Below are positions 37,560-49,621 of a stretch of 64,000 bases of DNA, piece by piece. Origin of the DNA: Acholoe squamosa. Its lineage: Eukaryota > Annelida > Polychaeta > Phyllodocida > Polynoidae. The translations under genes were made by a program, and so were the position numbers. The first letter of the stretch is position 1. Every line of letters begins with the position of its first letter. The stretch is from positions 43,323,269 through 43,387,268 of the forward strand of contig OX439041.1 of NCBI GenBank assembly GCA_949317995.1. Reading direction: 5' to 3'. The notes beneath the pieces were generated by a model that did not search any database, had not been told where the DNA came from, and saw only the letters and a list, made by a program, of their open reading frames with translations.

Positions 37560-38863
37560 ACACATGTGCTAAAAAAAGGCCGATTTGAGTAGGTACCTAG
37601 TTGGGAGAAGTCAGTCAGTATAGTATAGTATAGAGTGTGTGACAAGAGTAGGTACCTGATAGTGCAGCTCCCTCTATTTTGAATAAGGCAGGTGACTTTT
37701 CAGACTAATGTGGTGAGTGCAAGTTGAATGGTGAAGCAGAGCTTGACTCGTTTTGAAGAGAGGGCACATACTGACAGCTCTATTTACCATAGGAGCAACA
37801 CCCTCCTGTTAGGTGAGGCTCCACTGCGTGATCTTAAGCTTGTTTTTTGAGATATTTGTTGCCGGGTTTGACCAGTTCTGTTGAATTTATCATATCCTAC
37901 ACTGTGGATGGCAATTAAGAATATGAAGATATTTTCAAGATCACTTTGTAGAAAGTTCATCCTGATATCTAAAAAAGTACTTGTTTTGTCTGATTTCCTA
38001 AAAAAATGCTACCAATTTCTAATAGTGTTTCAAATGATAAATTAAAGCTTTACGCATAGTCTGGCAGCCAGCTAGGTTCACCTTGCAGAAAAAAAAACCA
38101 AAGAGGTTATGAGTGATTTGGGTACAGGAAGTCATGTACTTTAAGAATCTTGATGATGCCAAGTTGGCATCATTGGGCAATTCAAGAAATTCAAGATGGC
38201 TGCTATGAGGGCCACCCAGAACTGTTTTATGCCATAGCTCTGTTAATATTCATGTGATTTACATGTGTCATGTATCAAAATTAGTTTTTTGGCTCGCAAA
38301 TAGCAACAAGAGTCATTTAAGAGTGCTGTTGGAACAAAATTTCCATCTCGCATCAATTTCTCACACATATACACGGTTTCATCAATAATGATTTGGGTAC
38401 AGGAAGTCATGAACTTATAAGAATCTTGACCATGTCAAGCTGACATCATTGCACTTTATCAAAATAAGGGTTTTTGGGGATGACAAATTCATTTAAGAGG
38501 TCAAATCAACAATTTGATGTATATCCAGGGAGTTAGACTGTTTACATAGCAACCAACATACTATTTCCAACACAAAATTTCCATCTCGCGTCAATTTCTC
38601 ACACATATACATGGTTTCATTGATAGTAATTTGGGTACAGGAAGTCATGAACTTTAAGAATCTTGATGATGTAAAGCAGAACACAAATCTGCACCTGGAG
38701 TCAATTTCTCACACCCATGTATACAGCTCCATTAAGAGATTACCTTTAACATCTTTCCCTACCTAAAGATGAGCCTAAGGGATGCATTGCCTTCATTGTC
38801 ATTACTGTATATCATGACAAACAAGTTTAAGTGCAAAGGGCCTGTTTTTACTATGTGTCAAAG

Positions 38864-40640
38864 GTCTTTGATGCACTCATTGGGAATGCCTTAAATAGGG
38901 ATGTCATGACAAGATTTAAGTCTGCATATCTGGAGCAAATTATGAGGCACTTTAAAGGAATTGAGAGACAATCATAATATCCCTTCTGATATACTCAAAG
39001 AAGAGACCAAGGCCTACATAGATGCAGGTGAAAAGGATGGAGAAAAGATTATAAGAAAATCATAAGCCATGTAAATCATTGGACCTAATAGGGCATCCAC
39101 CTTCACTCTTCAATGTTGTCACAGGTAGATCCCATGGGCGTGGAAAGCAGGGGGGTCAGGGGGGATATGTCCCCCCCCCCACTTTTGGCCAACTCCTCAA
39201 AAGGTCAAACCTAATAGGTTAAGCACAGGGAGGTCAAAAATTGCTGAAAACCCCCTTGGTCCCACCCACTTTGAAACTGCTTCCCACGCCCCTGGATCCA
39301 TCTGTGAATGTTAACAATGCAGTTGAAAGAATCGCTTGAAACAGTACACAGAAAGACTACAAAACTGGTTCTATGACACTGTCAGTACTTCAGGAACAAA
39401 AATGGCTGTGAATAAAAAAAAACAAAGATATGAGAAGCTGATTCAGTTGGCAAAGACGTCATATTCAGGCTGCATCAATCTGGATGCAAAAGAACTATTC
39501 TCTTATGAGTTTGCCCCTATTCCAACAGCACTCTTAAGTGACTGGGGATATGCTAACAGTGACAGGAAAGTCTACTTTGAAGTGTCTTCATGTGTTATTA
39601 GTAAGGTAGATATTTGGAATCCACTGGCCATCAGAAGGAAAAGTAGCTGATCTGATTGAGGTTTTTGCTTCTCATGTGGCAACAATACTATAATAAAAAA
39701 ATTTAACTAGAGCATTATGCACTTTGAAAGGATATGCACATCACATCCTGATTATTGAATCAGCTCTGCCTTTCAAAATCGTGTTGATGAATGTCACAGA
39801 CAACAATTGCAAAGTCCAGCTGATCGATTTGATATTCACAGAACTTCAGGTACTTCAAGAGGTTTCAGTGCAAGCAAAAGTTACTAATCACTGGTGAAGA
39901 ACAATCATCTGTAGAAATTAGCATGGGTGTACAAAGTGTTAGGCATGCCAGGAGCATCAAACATTTGGAAGCTGATGGCATTATCAAAATCAAACCATGA
40001 CAGCTGCACTCGAAAGATATCAGAGTATTTATGTTATGATGTTTTGTACTACTGACCACTTCTAGCAGCCCAGGGCTGAAAATGACCTATGTACATGGTT
40101 CCTATGTCACCTGAGATAATTGCAACCTGCACAGATCAAAAGGCCATGATAGCACATCTAATCCCTCTAACTCACTGGCTGGGTGTGACACTGTCATTAG
40201 AATAGAGGGTATTGGAAGAAGGTAAGCAGTAATTATATATAAATGCTGTTGAAAAGGACATTTTCCACCAAAGTTAGGGACCGATATGGATATGTATGCC
40301 CCGGTCACAGAAGCTACAATCTTTTTATCAGTCTCCTATGGACTTTATTGTAATGAAACCATGTCTGATGTGGGGTTAAAAGCTTGGCAAAAGCAAACAA
40401 GGAAGCGTTCATACCAAACAAAGCCTTCATGTAAAATGAGCCAATTACCAGTCATGCATCTGGAGGGCTACTATGTCTTCAGAACCTCAAAAAAAAAAGA
40501 CCCTTTATTGCATTGATCTAATCTCTTTTGTAATGACCATGACCTTAGCTGTCAAAATGCAAGCCATCACTCACTGATTCACAAAATCATTTTTGGTCAC
40601 CTAGTTAGTAAAATGAATTATAATATCCATGATTGTGAGG
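38864..40640 (+). pseudogene. Decayed gene of an uncharacterised repetitive family
   Basis: Successive reading-frame pieces, broken by stops and frameshifts, make sense as one protein: VFDALIGNTLNGDVMKRF, DILKEETKAYIDAGEKDG, then from 39336 RLQNWFYDTV and ELFSYEFAPIPTALL. After 39870 come LLITGEEQSSVEIS, then LTGCDTV- and GIG-like pieces, and near 40370 DVGLKAWQKQTRKR and MSQLPV. From memory this order resembles long uncharacterised proteins found in many copies in marine invertebrate genomes. The function is not established; the copy is clearly dead. Confidence 0.5.
39133..39294. mobile_element. 162-bp MITE with 5-bp target duplication
   Basis: Terminal inverted repeats CATGGGCGTGGAAAGCAG and its near-complement at the right end, GC-rich inside with poly-G and poly-C runs. 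Flanked by perfect GATCC direct repeats at 39128-39132 and 39295-39299. Inserted into the decayed gene. Confidence 0.8.
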
Positions 40641-41507
40641 ACTCAGACCCTATTGAAATGAACCGCTCATAATATGCAGTGGTCCTCAGGGTCAAAGCAT
40701 ACTTCCGTCATCACTTAACAATGTCGGCAACAGTGTCATCTAACGAGCTCACCGGATGTGCAATGGATAATAACAGCTATGGTGGACAATGTAGACACGT
40801 AGAAGAGATACTTATATTAGTCCCCAGGGGAATGATGCACGCTTCTGGTGAAACTCACTTATATAGCTATACTCAAATTCCTTCTACAATTGCGCTATTT
40901 CATATTGATAATGGAAGTCTCTTAGGGGTACCGTAAGGGATTTTAAAACACATGTTTTAAGCACTTTGTCAATCACAGTAGTTTTAAATGGTTGTTTTAA
41001 ATCTGAGATTAGCTCCTAGGAGGCAAATGCGTACACTGATAGTAGTTGGTTGAACTGACAAAAGAAAAAGTCACTTTCACTTCAAAATACCAGGGACAAC
41101 ATGGGATATGATAATTGTGGTTTTTCACACAATATCATGTGGAGATATAGATTAGTTACAAGCCGAGATGGTGACAGTACCGAGGTCACACCTGCAGAGA
41201 CAGGTAATCAAGGCAATCAGAAGATATCAGCAGCTAGGTAGCTGTGCTTGGATTATGTATACCTGGTCTATGCATTGGGTATACCTGATTGACATCTTGG
41301 ATTAGCCTTTGTCAGTTGGAGACGAACTTTCTGTCGAAACTATACTGAACAAGTAATGTGGGATATTTCAATATGGTGCACCAACAGAGACATGTATACG
41401 CCATGGCACCAAGTAGACAACCAAAACTATGTACGATCAATCGTGACCAGGAGAGCATGTTGCTCTCTCGTGCACCCTAAGATCAATTATCGGATATACT
41501 GCTCTTA

Positions 41508-42085
41508 AGGTGAAGCTCCACTAAGCGATTTTTGCGGAGAATCGCAGCTATTCTCACAAAATGGGACACAAACACAGACTAAGTGTGGCATTTGTTACTA
41601 TTGTAGTGTAGAAATAGCATGTTGAGAGAGCTATTTGTTTATATAGGAAAGGGTTTGTGTATGATCAAGTGCACATTTTTGTTGTCAGAAGATGTTTTTG
41701 TTTACTAAATCAAGTTGACCTAATGTAAATATTGCACACTTTCACATTGATGACTCTCTGCAACTCAATATCAGACAGGTTTGATTTTTACAGTACAAGA
41801 CCCTGTGGTCTGTGTGACTGCTGTGTTGTTATTTATATTTTGTTGTGTTGATGTTTATATATTGAACTCCCACCCAATCACAGAGTCTATGCAGGTGCAG
41901 GTTAGTTTGTAAATATGGCAAACAAGGAGAGATATCACCCATGAAATGGCCCCTGAAATCTCATGTTTACAATTTTGAATCTCATGTTAATAATATAGGG
42001 TTGTCAACACCCTATACCTTAGGCACTGTAGGGACAACATTCTGTGAGAATGTAGCGAAAAGTCACGTAGTGGAGCCTCAACTTT
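41508..42085. mobile_element. About 580-bp MITE
   Basis: Ends GGTGAAGCTCCACTAAGCGA and GTGGAGCCTCAAC are inverted, and similarity continues inward to attctcaca on both arms with an 11-base indel. Possible TA flanks. A similar end (aggtgaggctccactgcg) stands alone at 31858 and in the tandem units. Confidence 0.65.
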
Positions 42086-42571
42086 AGAACCATATACATG
42101 CACTGTAGAAACGTTTCTAAACGTTCTGGATAAAAACGTTTGCACTTTTAAACATTCTAGATTTCTATCCAGACCATATGGGAACGTTTTCAAACGTTTG
42201 TTTTTTAACTGGGCTACATGTATTCAGTTAATTAATGTAATTTTTTAAAATTTAATTTCTTTAACATACCCATGCATAGGGCAATATAAATTATAAGGGA
42301 TATCTAGACACTGCAGTACTTGCCACCATCCACATGCAGCTTGGAGTTAATCAAAGCATTCACATCTATGATTAATTTCCTGAACACATGAGGGCAGACT
42401 TATGAAAAACCTGTCAGAAACACACCAGTTTACCTGCTGTTAGACTCCCTATACAAACAAGGCCTAGCGCTCAAAACAAACATGCACAATGCAGTTTATA
42501 TCAGTGCCAATGTAAAGCACACCTCCACCAATCACAGCCGCTATCTGCTGCTGACTCCGCCCACTGCCTAC

Positions 42572-42660
42572 CAAGGTACTGTGAAGCTTCTTCTTGTCCT
42601 GTCCATTTGCATTTCCTACATCGGCCACATTGACAGGGTTGTTCCAGCACAGGGGCGTAT
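42572..42660 (-). CDS. Possible orphan exon, unrecognised
   Basis: On the minus strand a strong acceptor (pyrimidine tract, ATTTCTCAG) precedes 89 nt that read TPLCWNNPVNVADVGNANGQ then DKKKLHSTL, followed by donor TTG|GTAGGC. The frame stays open beyond the donor. No partner exon was found, so it may be a remnant or chance. Confidence 0.2.
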
Positions 42661-43330
42661 CTGAGAAATTGAGGAAAGAAGATTTTAGTGCTTCTGTGTC
42701 GCACATAAATTGAGGTGAGTCTTAATGGGAACTTGTAAGCCAGTATTCGGTATGAGTTCTAAGCCTTAGTCTAAGGGTTAATAGTAAAAGAATGAGTTAG
42801 AGGGGTGACTTTAAAGTTGGACTTTTCTGACCGGGTCTAAAGGTATTAGGTTCTAGGGCTAATCAACATTATTGCTCAGTGGACTATATTGGTTTTGATA
42901 TGTGGACGTTCTAACGTTAAGGTTTATCTACATTCTAAAAACGTAGATGTCTGAAATACCTTTTCCTACGTAGACAAAAAAGAAAGAAAGAAAAATGTCC
43001 TTAGTTGAAAGTGACCCTAAAACAAAACGTGTCCCAAAGGAATTCGAAATAGAGACCCATGGTCAGGAGATCAGGAGCTTCTTCTCAAATGATGACGAGG
43101 AACAACCTGTCTTTTTTTAGATGGTGCTGAGTAATCCGCGCATGTTTTATTGTATGGACAATTAGGTTTACAAACTGGGGAATTACTCCTTTTCTTGGAG
43201 GTCTAAAAAGCAATTGAGGTATATGAATATTAGAACAAATAACATATTTTTTTATGGGTTCTCGATACGCTTTTGGTAAGACCCTCCCGTGTTCGGCAAC
43301 CAGTTTTTAATGTTTATTAAATGCTCTCTG

Positions 43331-44990
43331 CCCAGCAAATTGTCGTTATCTGTCGCCATGATTGGTCATCAATGGTGACTCCTTTTTGAGTGATAACTCA
43401 CTGCGTCATCTTTCGCCACTGTGTGTCAGTCTCACATGGCATGGCAATTTATCACAACAGTCACCAGCATGATCTCACTCACTGCGTGAGTATGTGCCAC
43501 CCCTTGTCATCCCTCACAAAGCATGGTGACTTATCACCACCATCGCCAACATGGATCTAACTCACTGCGTGAGTATGTGCCACTGCCTGTCAACTCTCAC
43601 TCAGAATGGCGGCTTATCACAAGCATCGCCAACATGGATCTGACTCACTGTGTGATTATGTACCACTCCCGTGCCACTGGCATCAACTCTCACACAAAAT
43701 GGCGACTTATCACTACCATTGCCAACATTGGTCTCACTCAATGCGTGAACTTGTGTCACTCCATGTCAATGCTCTCTGAGGATTGCATCATCTGTCAGTC
43801 ACTCTCACTCAGAATGGCAACTTATCACCACCATTGCCAGCCTTTGTCTCACTCAATACGTGAATTTGTGTCACTCCAAGTCAATGGTCTCTGAGGATTG
43901 CATCATCTGTCACTCACTCTCACTCAGAATGGCAACTTATCACCACCATTGCCAAAGTTGTTGAGACAGCACCACTGTTCAACATGTAGCCTATCTAGGA
44001 AGTGTGGGCATGAAGTATAAGTCCCATACTTATCAAATGTGCTTTGTTGCACACTGATTTCCATGTAATACTTCAGGGTTGAATCAAACAAGATTATATA
44101 GAGAAAATATCAATTGAATTTAGATAGAGGTAACTCTAAAATAAAAGCAACTATCCATAAACACCTTTTGTCTGGTTACAGGAAAAATACATAAGGAAGT
44201 ATCTACATGAACACCTTGTCTGTGGTTAGAGGGAAGATACATATGGCAGTACCTTCTCTGGCAAAACATACATTGATCTGGCAGATGTGAGGCTGCATGA
44301 TTACCAATGTCGATGATCATGAGCTTTTCATCTAACAAGATGAGTGATCACCAGCATCGCCATCACTGGTGAGTCTGAGTGATCACCACTCTCGCCATCC
44401 ATGGTGAACCTGCGCTATGACGTGGTGCGCATTTCATCTAGCGAGGTGAGTGATCAACCGCCTTGCCATCCCTGGTGAGTGTGAGTCATCACGATCCTCG
44501 CCAACTGTGGTGAATGTGCATTATGGCATGGTGTGCGTTTCATCTAGCGAGATGAATGATCACCTGAGTGACCATCCCCCGTGAGTGTGAGTGATCACGA
44601 TCCTTGCCATCTGTGGTGAACGTGTGTTATGACGTGGTGTGCGTCTCATCTAGCGAAGTGAGTGATCACTCATGTCGCCATCCCTGGTGAGGATGAGTGA
44701 TCACTCATGTCGCCATCCCTGGTGAGGATGAGTGATCACTCATGTCGCCATCTCTGGTGAACATGCACTTTGACGAGGTGCGTGTTTCATCTAGCGAGGT
44801 GAGTGATCACCTGCGTCGCCATCCCTGGTGAATCTGAGTGATCACCATCCTCGCCATCTGAGGTGAGGCCATGTGATCACCACCATTGCTATTCCTGGTG
44901 ATCTTGTGCTATAACGACGTCGTGTTCCATCTAGCGACATGTGTGAGCCACTTCACACAGGTTGACGAGGAATCACGACAATTTGCTGGG
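43331..44990 (-). mobile_element. 1,660-bp non-autonomous element, copy 2 (inverted)
   Basis: Reverse-complement copy of 8429-10088, near-identical in the core and carrying the same terminal inverted repeats. In element orientation it also has CA next to both ends. The two copies form an inverted pair separated by about 33 kb. Confidence 0.85.
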
Positions 44991-46457
44991 TGCATAGTGA
45001 AATATTACCCCTTTTCTTGGATGTCTAAAATAGGGATTGAGGTCCAAGATTATTGAGAACCAATGGGTTTTGACATCAGGCCTGCTTGTCACCATTTTGT
45101 CTTTTTACCATTTTGACTGCTGAATTAATACACAAACTCGTACCAATAATCTGAAGGTGTTTCTTACATGGGAACCCAAAACAAAGTCCGAAAATCAACA
45201 AGACCCAGGGCGATGGATACTTTTTCGCCTACCTTTGGGGGAGGTGTCAGCTCTCCGTAGTGTATTACGGTAAACCGCACATGACGCAATCAGTCTATCT
45301 GGATGGTTCTTAAGCTAACGCTCGGTATGGTTTGGTCTAATAAGCTCTTCCTCCAGTAGTCAATAAAATGCAATTAATTCAATGTGGCATAGTCCGATGG
45401 TTAGGGCTCAAATTCTCATCAGAAATCAATCAGGATGTTCATTTTTTTATAACTTAGCTTATGTTTGATGGAATCATTAGATTTATACCCAATATCCATA
45501 TCCATATTTCTGTAGGATTTGAAAAAAACAAAAACAAACTCGGAATCTGCCACTGGCGTGATGTCTGCCATAAAAAATATCAACCTAGCATGCTCACATA
45601 GACCATAAAAATTTGCTCTGCTATTATTTCCCTCACATTTTAATGTAGGCCTATTATTTAAAGGAATCACCAACTTTATACCCACGTTGCTACTTTTAAT
45701 ACTAGTGCACTCTTAATTCCACCCATAAAATATACACTGCAAAATGCCCAACTGTGCAGAACATTTCATTGCCAACTCTCCCCTAAATATGTTTTTATGG
45801 TGTTTCAAACACAATAGAATTTGAAATTATGGAGAATGAGGGGCTAGAGTGAATCCTCCTACGTATTTCATTTCTCCGAGGGATACAGTGTGGCTGGCAA
45901 CCCTGAGTCCATCAGCCGAAACATTATGATCATTCAGTCATTCCCCATGCCTACCATGTGGGAGAGATATCACGCCATTCTCTTACAGTCCTAAGTGCTT
46001 TTCAAAGATATAATTTTGATGCAAATTCATACACTCCTGCAAGTATAAGTAGACGTCTTCGAAACAAAATCCGTATTATGCGACATGGCAAACACATTCT
46101 TAGATAATAATTATAGATGCTTTTTTACAGTGTGTCCTTTGGAACTGACGACTCCTTTTGGACTAAAAGCTTACTGCAAGGAAGCAGTCTGGTTCAGGCC
46201 GTAAAAATAAAAACACAAAACAAAAATTAATAAAGACGTTCACCAGGTTTTGTACAGTCTATGAAATATGCAGATCTATACAGCCATGTTTGTGACCGAA
46301 AGTGTAAGATTTTTCCCTTGAAGGGCCTGAAAATTTATTTTTCTAATTATTTATATAACCTTAACAACTTTATGAAGGGACATCCTCTCAGCTGAGAAAA
46401 CCCAAAAATACCGACTTAGGACATCCGGTTCCATTTTTAATGCTTATTTTGTGTCAT
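44991..46457. other. Intergenic, no gene seen
   Basis: Only short unsupported open frames and no recognisable repeat. Confidence 0.5.
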
Positions 46458-46663
46458 GTAATGTCCAGTACCAAAATGATGAAATATGGAGGTAATTGAA
46501 GTTGCTCTCAGAATATGGCAATGTCCCATTATGCATAACAAACACATGAAATAACAAGGTCAATATGTCTATTATTGACTTCAATTATAAAATGGAACAA
46601 AATTTGAGTTATGCATGCACAGAAGACTGCCTCTTACATGATGATAAAAGTACTGGACGTTAC
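46458..46663. mobile_element. About 206-bp inverted-repeat element
   Basis: Left GTAATGTCCAGTAC and right GTACTGGACGTTAC are inverted ends. The same end sequence (ggtaccggacgttac) occurs once more at 49607-49621 beyond the other side of the large palindrome. Confidence 0.55.
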
Positions 46664-47009
46664 ATAAGCTGCTCTCACACGGAGACAAATGCTGATAGAC
46701 ACACAATTTTTTCACCAAAGTAGGGGATAATTACGGAAGCCGACGTGGGCCACCATGTAGACATGCCTATGCCTCTTAGTGATTTTTACTCATGTCATAC
46801 ATAGTAGTATAGAGACTATACATGTGTGAGTGTGTTTGGCTGTCAAGTGTAAAAATCTGCTGTCAGTCTGTCAAGTAATGTATTGTAGGTTGCTGTCAAG
46901 GGAAAATAATAGCTGTCTGTCTGTCAACTTCCTTATTGGTGCTTGTGACAGGTATTCTTCAAGCTTGGAAGCACTGAATGAGGGATACAGGGATCAAGGG
47001 TCAAAGCTA

Positions 47010-47600
47010 TGAGTGAGTGAGTGTGGCAGGGAGTGAGGTAAGGAGGGAGTGAGTGAGTGAGTGAGTGAGTGAGTGAATGAGTGAATGAGTGAGTGAGGCA
47101 GTGAGTGAGTGAGGCAGGGAGTGAGGGAAGGAGGGAGGGGGTGAGGGAAGGAGGGAAGGAGGCAGATAGGCAAGGAAACAGGGTGACAGGCAGGGAGGCA
47201 GGCAGGCAGGCAGGCATGGAAAATGCAGACAAGGAGGGGATGAGTAGAGGGAGGGAGGGAATGAGCGGAGAGAGGGAGGCAATGATTGAGTGAGGGAGGG
47301 AGAGATGAAGGGAGAAAGGGAGTGAGTCAGGAATGGAGGGAGGGAACAAGTGAGTCAGAGGAGGGACGGAAAAAGGGAAGGGATGGAGTAGAGTGGTGAA
47401 GGTGACTCAGATGGAGTGAATGGAGTTGAATTGAAATGAATGGATTGGGTGGAGTGGATTGGAATGAAGTGGAGTGGTTGAGTTAAGTGGAGTGGAATGA
47501 CTGAAGGTGAGTGGAGGTTAGTTGATCCCACTCACTGAATTCCAATTGAATTGAGTGGAATCAAGGGAGAAGAATGGAGTGGAGTGAGTTTTGAGTTTGA
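47010..47600 (+). repeat. GAGTGA / GGAGG / GGAGTG simple-repeat tract
   Basis: Degenerate purine-rich repeats: gagtgagtgagtgagtgagt, then ggagggag and ggcaggcaggcagg, then a tract resembling ggagtggattggaatgaa. Open frames here are low-complexity and non-coding. Confidence 0.9.
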
Positions 47601-47624
47601 TGGAGTGAAGTGAGTCAAATCAGG

Positions 47625-48935
47625 TTAATATGCATCAAAATAGGTCAAATTAGTTTATCGGGTCAAATTAAGTCAGATGGACCTACTATGAGCAAAGTGG
47701 GTCATATTAGGTGAAAAGAGGTCAATTATATTAAATGAGGTCAAAGTAGGTCAAATTGTGACAAATTAGCTGAAAATAGGTCAAATACACCAAGTGAGGT
47801 CAAAGTTGGAAAAAATAGGTCAAATTACGACAAACTAGGTCAAGTTAGCAGAAAATAGGTCAATTGATGTAAATAAGGCCAAATTGTGTCAAACTAGGTC
47901 AAATTGGTCAAATTCCACCATGAGAAGGTAAAATTGGCCGACTTACTAGGTCAAAGTAGGTCAAAATAGGCTGTAATAGGTTCAAATCATCTATTTTGCA
48001 ACCTTTTGACCTGATTTGACCTCATTGAATGATTTTCAGCAAATTTGACCTAGTTTGTCACAGTTTGACCTATTTTGACTTAATTTACAACAATTGACCT
48101 ATTTTCCTCACAATTTGACCTATTTTGACCTAGTTTATAACAATTTTGGCTAATTTTTCACCATTTGACCTACTTTTACCTAATTTGATGTAATTGACCT
48201 ATCTTCAGCTGATTTGACCTACTTTGACCTAGTTTGGCCTCATCTAATGTGATTGACCTATTTTTTGCTGACTCAATCAAATTTGACCCAATATGACCTA
48301 CATTTAACTATTTAGACCTTATTTGACCTAATTCGATGCAATTGACCCATTTTTGTGCAATATGACCTAATTAAACCAGTTTAACCTAATTTGATGCACT
48401 TTACCCATTTTCAACCTGATTTGATCCAACTTGAGTGAATATTACCTATATTGTCCCATTTTGACTTCATCTGATGTGATTGACCCATTTTTGACCTAAT
48501 TTGACCTAATTTAACGGAACTGACCTATTTTTAGCCAACCTGACCATATGTGACCCATTTTGACTAATTCTGACCTAATATGACTTCAGTTTATACAATT
48601 GACCCATATTTGGCCTATTTGACCTTTTTTGATCCATATGACCTTGATTTAACCCACTTTGGTTCTCATAGGTCAATTTTGACCCATATTGACCTGATTT
48701 GACCCAGTTAACCTAATTTGGGCCACTTTTACCCAGTTTGATCTAGATTAACCTGTTTTGACCTAATATACCCACCTTTGGTCACCTTTACCCAGTTTGA
48801 CCTAGATGGACCTTTTTTGACCTGATTAACTCTTCTTAGGTTCGATCTGACATAATTTGGCCCAATCTTGGGCCAATGGACCAATATTGACTCATATTGA
48901 CCCAATTTACCCAACTTGGGTCCATCTGACTCTAT
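47625..48935. repeat. AGGTCA/TGACCT array
   Basis: About a dozen AGGTCA on the plus strand from 47636 to 47990, then about two dozen TGACCT from 48007 to 48930, in AT-rich spacers. Several are direct repeats with 4-bp spacing, for example 47738-47753 (AGGTCAAAGTAGGTCA), 47948-47963 and 48007-48022. This is the half-site and DR4 geometry of nuclear receptors. Whether it acts as one is unknown. Confidence 0.85.
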
Positions 48936-49621
48936 TTGGCCCACTCACTCCACCTCATTCACTCACTCACTCCTTCCCACCTACCATCTTGTCATTCCTG
49001 ACTCACTCCCTACCTCCCTTCCTCTTCCTCACTCACTCTGTCAGTCCTTCACTCCTTTCTGCATTCCCTTCTTCACCTCACTCATTCCCTTCCTCCTTCA
49101 CTCCCTTCTTTCATTCCCTCCCTTTACTCACTCACTCACTCCTCAATTCAGCCATTCACACATTCTGTCCCTCCCTCTACTCATTCCTCCACTCATTCCC
49201 TCCTCTCATTCCCTCCACTCATTCCCTCCCTTCTTTCCTCCTACCCCCTCCTTCCCTCTCTCCCTCCAACCCAGCATCCCTGCATTCATTGCTTCCAGGC
49301 TTAAAGGATGCCTGTCACAAGCATCAATAAGGAAATTGACAGACAGACAGCAGATTCTTTCCCTTGACAGCAAACTAGAATACAGTACTTGACAGACTGA
49401 CAGAAGATTTTTACACTTGGCAGCAAAGACCACATACACCTTAGTAGTCTCAATACTACTATGAATGGTATATGTGCAGAATCACTAAGGGACAGAGGCA
49501 TGTCTACATGGTGGCCCACGTCGGCTTCCGTAGTTAATAGGGCCCTTCATATGGGTAATGACTAAGATTTTGAAGCTTCATTTTTTCCATATTTTATTTA
49601 GATTTAGGTACCGGACGTTAC

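Larger units (their letters stand above)
31615..39045 (+). repeat. Head-to-tail tandem duplication, 2,976-bp unit, 2 full plus 1 partial copy
   Basis: Unit 1 31615-34589, unit 2 34590-37565, unit 3 from 37566 to about 39045. Units 1 and 2 differ at only a few positions (one base in a poly-A run, aatag/gagtag near the start, agtct/agact near 32107/35083). Unit 3 is more diverged, has two deletions near 38300 and 38450, and lacks the last 1.38 kb. Each full unit is a chimera: about 1.59 kb of repetitive DNA plus a 1.38-kb copy of the septin 3'UTR. Confidence 0.95.
46732..49538. repeat. Giant imperfect palindrome (foldback), about 2.8 kb
   Basis: The left outer arm begins acggaagccgacgtgggcca and the right outer arm ends with its complement. 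Alignment continues through ctgtcaagtgtaaaaatc, the ctgtctgtctgtcaa stretch and ttggtgcttgtgacagg. Inside are GAGT-type simple repeats on the left (47010-47400) and CTCA/CCTT-type on the right (48945-49270), then AGGTCA repeats (left) and TGACCT repeats (right) meeting near 48000. No credible gene inside. Confidence 0.9.

Noticed and set aside
46933-47349. 138-residue Pro/Ser/Leu-rich frame and its counterpart at 48857-49392
   Set aside because: Both are translations of GAGT/CCTC simple repeats in the palindrome arms.
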